A stretch of 64,000 nt of DNA from Siphlonurus alternatus (lineage: Eukaryota > Arthropoda > Insecta > Ephemeroptera > Siphlonuridae). Both the position numbers and the translations under genes were made by a program. Shown piece by piece: positions 61,101 through 64,000 of the stretch. The number at the start of each line of letters is the position of its first letter. Positions within the stretch are counted from its first letter, which is position 1. The stretch lies in the NCBI GenBank assembly GCA_949825025.1, contig OX463780.1, forward strand, positions 38,730,979-38,794,978. The letters are read 5' to 3'. Below the pieces are notes generated by a model. The model was not told where the DNA came from. It saw only the letters and a list, made by a program, of their open reading frames with translations, and searched no databases.

Positions 61101-62522
61101 AGCCGACCTCCGAGTGCACCACGTGGTACAGTAGAGTGTCTCGGCTCGGGTCCTCCTCACCCTTCTTCATGGCTGCTTCGGAGGGCGCGAACACCGTCAC
61201 GTTGCGCAGCGTGTCCAGCTCCTCCAGCATGCCTCGAGCTCCGAGGGCGCGCACCAGAGACTCCAGGCCACGGTCAGCGAGCGTCTGACTCACCGAACGA
61301 GCTGCAAATACGAATCTTAATTGTTACGGGTGTCTATAAATATATAATTATATGCATTGTTCAATACAGGAGAGCTGCATGCAATAAATAGCAATAAGCC
61401 AATAAGCACAACATAACAGTAAAGGCTATAAAATTATATTTCATGTGCATTATTTAAAATGGAAAACAAATATGACATGGTGGTGAACAGAAAATAATTT
61501 TGCTATAAATTACATTTCATCGACTTTGTTTGAGAGTTTTGTTAAAATATCGTGAAAAAATATATACAAGTATTACAAAACCCAGGTACTTTTTGTGGAA
61601 TTATTTTTATTGTCAAACAAGTTAGAATATGATATACTTGTTCATCTCTTTTGAAAACTCATACATAATTGGAATATAATTTGGCAGTCAATTTCTCACC
61701 TGACTGTGGCATCAACACGGCGTCTAGTAGGTGCAGAACTCCATTGGTGGCCGTGACGTCACTCTTGGTCATGACGGCGCCCTCGACGCGCACCTCGCCT
61801 TCGCTGCCCTCCACCTGACCTTGACCCTGACCTCGGGACATGCGCAGCGTCTCTCCCGCCAGGCTGTTGGTGCTCACTTCCCCGCGCACGCACGCCGAAC
61901 ACAACGTATGGTCCGCGATGTGGTGCCGTGCAACGTCTGCAAAAAGCACCAGCACGTCAGTCACATAGGTTCTCGAGAGAGACAATGTTTCTTAAGTTCA
62001 TATTATTGAATTACTTTAGAATTATTGCTTATTTAAGTTGCATTAAAAATATAAGCTTTTTTTTTTACAGCAAAGCAATTTAATTTTTTTTCTTTTTTTT
62101 TTTTTTACTGTTACTTGATATTTGTTTTTAATATGCAGATAAGAATTCCCTTGAAATTATAGAAAACAAAGATATGAACCTTACCCCTCTGCACTACAAT
62201 GTTTGTAAAGCTATAAATAAAATATAGCATCGGTTGGACGACACTCACTGTCCAAGCAGGCCTCTCCCTCCAGCAGACGACTCAACATCCCGGCGGGCAG
62301 TCGCTCGAACGCCGCGTCCGTGGGAGCGAACGCCGTCCAGTGTCCGGCCTCTTCGAGCTTTTCCCACAAACCAGATTTCTCCAACACTGCAAGACAACGA
62401 CGAGGGCACGTGATAAAGCCAAATGTGGGTCTTCGAATTGAACAAAGTTGTAAGTTGTTGATAAGTATAAAATCTGCGTAATATATTTTAGTAAATTAAA
62501 GTGCAATAAATGAAGACTGGGA

Positions 62523-62590
<68 letters not shown>

Positions 62591-63685
62591 ATGGTAAATT
62601 TTATGTACACATACAAAGATTTTGACAATTTCCAAATGAAAAAGTTATAATTGAACTATTATTGCTTGGGAAAATTATATGTAAGCAAAATTATATGGTA
62701 TAGTGTGCCCGATTCAATTGGTGCTATTTTCCTATATATATAGTATAATACATTTCGCAGCCAACGTCGCTGACTCACACTTCTTGAAGGTGCTCAGCTG
62801 AGGGTTGTCCTCAATGAGGGTGGCCAGGGTCCTGGTCACTGGCACCAACACGCGATCCATCATCACCACGGCACCGTTCTCCGCCGCAGCCTCCGCACGC
62901 ACCGGTACGCAGTTGGCGGTCACCAATGGGGTCTCCCCCGGGAACACGTTGATACGAATGGTGCTGTTGTGTTCGTTCTCGGTGTACAGAATCTATGAAG
63001 CATAGTCACACCGACTTTCAGAGTCAGTCGAGTGGTTCGAGAACATCTGCAGTTTTCGTTCTGCTTCGCTATTTTAAAGAATATAGTTAACGATGTTAAC
63101 CTTTACCTAAACTTTATGAATTTAAATACTTATAATAGCATATAAATAAAAATACATAGTTCAAATTTTCACCTTTATTTTATATAATATTTATATATTA
63201 ACTCGGTGGTATATATTAATATAATATGTATATAAGGTTATATATAAGCCAATTAAGAATGCAATATTATATAACAACTCTAATTGTAATTATAAAAACT
63301 GAACTTCATTTTTGTCAATTGCAGTCATTAATAATTATTAAAAAATAAAACAAAGATTTGTGTAGTAGTTACAGCACCGTTAGCTTTTGAAATACATAGT
63401 TAAGCTTTAAGTTAATTGTTATGATAAGAAACTATATAGATTGTCTTGTTTTGAGTGTCGTATTAAAACACTTAACTAGCACTAGATATTTACCTGCTCG
63501 TTGACGGCTTCCCTGAGGTCAATTAGGCCGGGCACCAGATGAGAGAGCACCATATCCTTGAGGCTGTTCATCATCACAGGCACCACATTGTTGTCCTCCT
63601 CTTCCTCTATGGAATCGACGCCTTCCAGCTCGACCTCAGGGGCGGCACGACGAGACAGCTCGTGCATGTAAACCTCCACCTCGTT
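58155..63685 (-). CDS. Multi-FAS1 (fasciclin) extracellular protein, TGFBI/periostin-like; 5' end beyond window
   Basis: Exons in transcript order: 63494-63685, 62779-62992, 62249-62386, 61700-61936, 61024-61301, 60441-60626, 59564-59723, 59313-59494, 58155-58247; frame continuous over about 560 codons, stop at 58155-58157. At least four FAS1 repeats can be followed. Each has an H1 box (FAPTDAAFERLP, VFAPSEAAM, LLAPTDEAFESIP) and an H2 region (VTATNGVLHLLDAVLMP, CGAVVHELDRVMTPP, DIMATNGVIHAVDTV, GAVVMMDRVLVP). The first repeat is incomplete here. Pairs of exons correspond to single repeats. FAS1 repeats mediate cell adhesion and matrix binding outside the cell. The short C-terminal tail (VRAAGGVSRRGSVSVRSP) has no visible membrane anchor, favouring a secreted TGFBI/periostin-type protein over GPI-anchored fasciclin 1. 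The signal peptide lies to the right of the window. Confidence 0.9.
58474..59190. repeat. 717-bp inverted-repeat element in a FAS1-gene intron
   Basis: Ends TTAAAGGCCTTCTGAACCTT and AAAGGTTCATGAGGCCTTTA then A. The arms, about 300 bp each, mirror through CACACTGAAGCAAAGC, AGTGACGTCACAGG, GGGATTTCCCTATATTGTCG and GTTGCAGCGGGAGTGAACCT. Both arms contain GTGACGTCAC. No coding sequence. Confidence 0.88.
59785..60330. repeat. Near-perfect 546-bp foldback in a FAS1-gene intron
   Basis: The left arm, from CACTACAGAAAGATACGGCA, is repeated in inverse almost without change, ending TGCCGTATCTTTCTGTAGTG. The arms are about 270 bases and the loop is only a few bases (around TATGTTTACATACATA, 60048-60063). 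I noticed only a few mismatches, for example GCGTAAATGGCGTC against GACGCCATTTACAC. Confidence 0.93.
62527..62586. repeat. (TA)n microsatellite
   Basis: About 29 TA units in a FAS1-gene intron. Confidence 0.97.
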
Positions 63686-64000
63686 CTGTCACGAAATTGC
63701 ACAATTACAGTCGATTTTCGTGATTTAAATAGAATCGTGTTAGTTTTTATAAAACGATGTAATATATAATTTGAGATAAGTACCCCGAAATTAATATAAA
63801 ATCTATGGCATCAAGCAGTTGAGTTACTTGAAATACGTATTTATAAATGCTTAAATTTTTATATCTTGACCTAGCTGAGACGAGATTTGAATGATGTCGA
63901 CACTTTATGCTCGTTTCAGTGTACAGAATACGTCTATACAAGCTATTTATAAAAATACATTGCAAAATTAATGAACCTCGATAGTAAACTTTTATTATGG
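63686..64000 (-). other. Intron of the FAS1 gene running off the window
   Basis: Starts at the acceptor of exon 63494-63685 (CGTGACAG). AT-rich; no exon seen to the window end. Confidence 0.6.

Overview
This is eukaryotic, intron-rich, AT-rich DNA, most likely from an arthropod. The exons are GC-richer than the introns, the introns are full of foldback (MITE-like) elements and microsatellites, and a short retroposon carries a core that I recall from arthropod SINEs. I cannot name the species; a crustacean or other non-model arthropod would fit. No bacterial, phage or CRISPR features were seen. All gene models were joined by hand from the sequence by requiring GT-AG (once GC-AG) junctions and a continuous reading frame.

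Layout. (1) About 0.5-6.5 kb, minus strand: cytosolic seryl-tRNA synthetase, with its 3' end beyond the left edge. One of its exons is an in-frame, phase 0-0 cassette encoding an elongation-factor-1B/GST-C-like domain placed in the tRNA-binding arm. This is the most unusual coding feature of the window. (2) 6.5-10.9 kb: a repeat-rich intergenic stretch. (3) 10.9-40.2 kb, plus strand: a tandem array of three secreted pancreatic-lipase-family enzymes, called A, B and C here. They share intron phases, have intact Ser-Asp-His triads and a very short lid of phospholipase A1 type; the third has a Gln/Arg-rich C-terminal tail. (4) 42.3-43.8 kb, minus strand: an MEA1 (male-enhanced antigen 1) homologue, head to head with (5) 44.3-47 kb, plus strand: an SRSF7/9G8-like splicing factor (RRM, CCHC knuckle, RS domain) with a probable poison exon. 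(6) 47-53.3 kb: intergenic, with several independent inverted-repeat elements. (7) 53.3-55.3 kb, minus strand: an FRS2-type FGF-receptor docking adaptor. (8) 56-58 kb: repeats. (9) 58.2-63.7 kb, minus strand: a multi-FAS1 (fasciclin) extracellular protein of TGFBI/periostin type, with its 5' end beyond the right edge.

The genes do not form one pathway. The array looks like local duplication of a digestive or lipid-handling enzyme; its neighbours are housekeeping (translation, splicing), signalling and matrix genes. The mobile fraction is striking: a 5S-rRNA-headed SINE, a palindromic MITE family carrying TGACGTCA motifs, and long foldbacks including one that encloses the promoter and first exon of lipase A.
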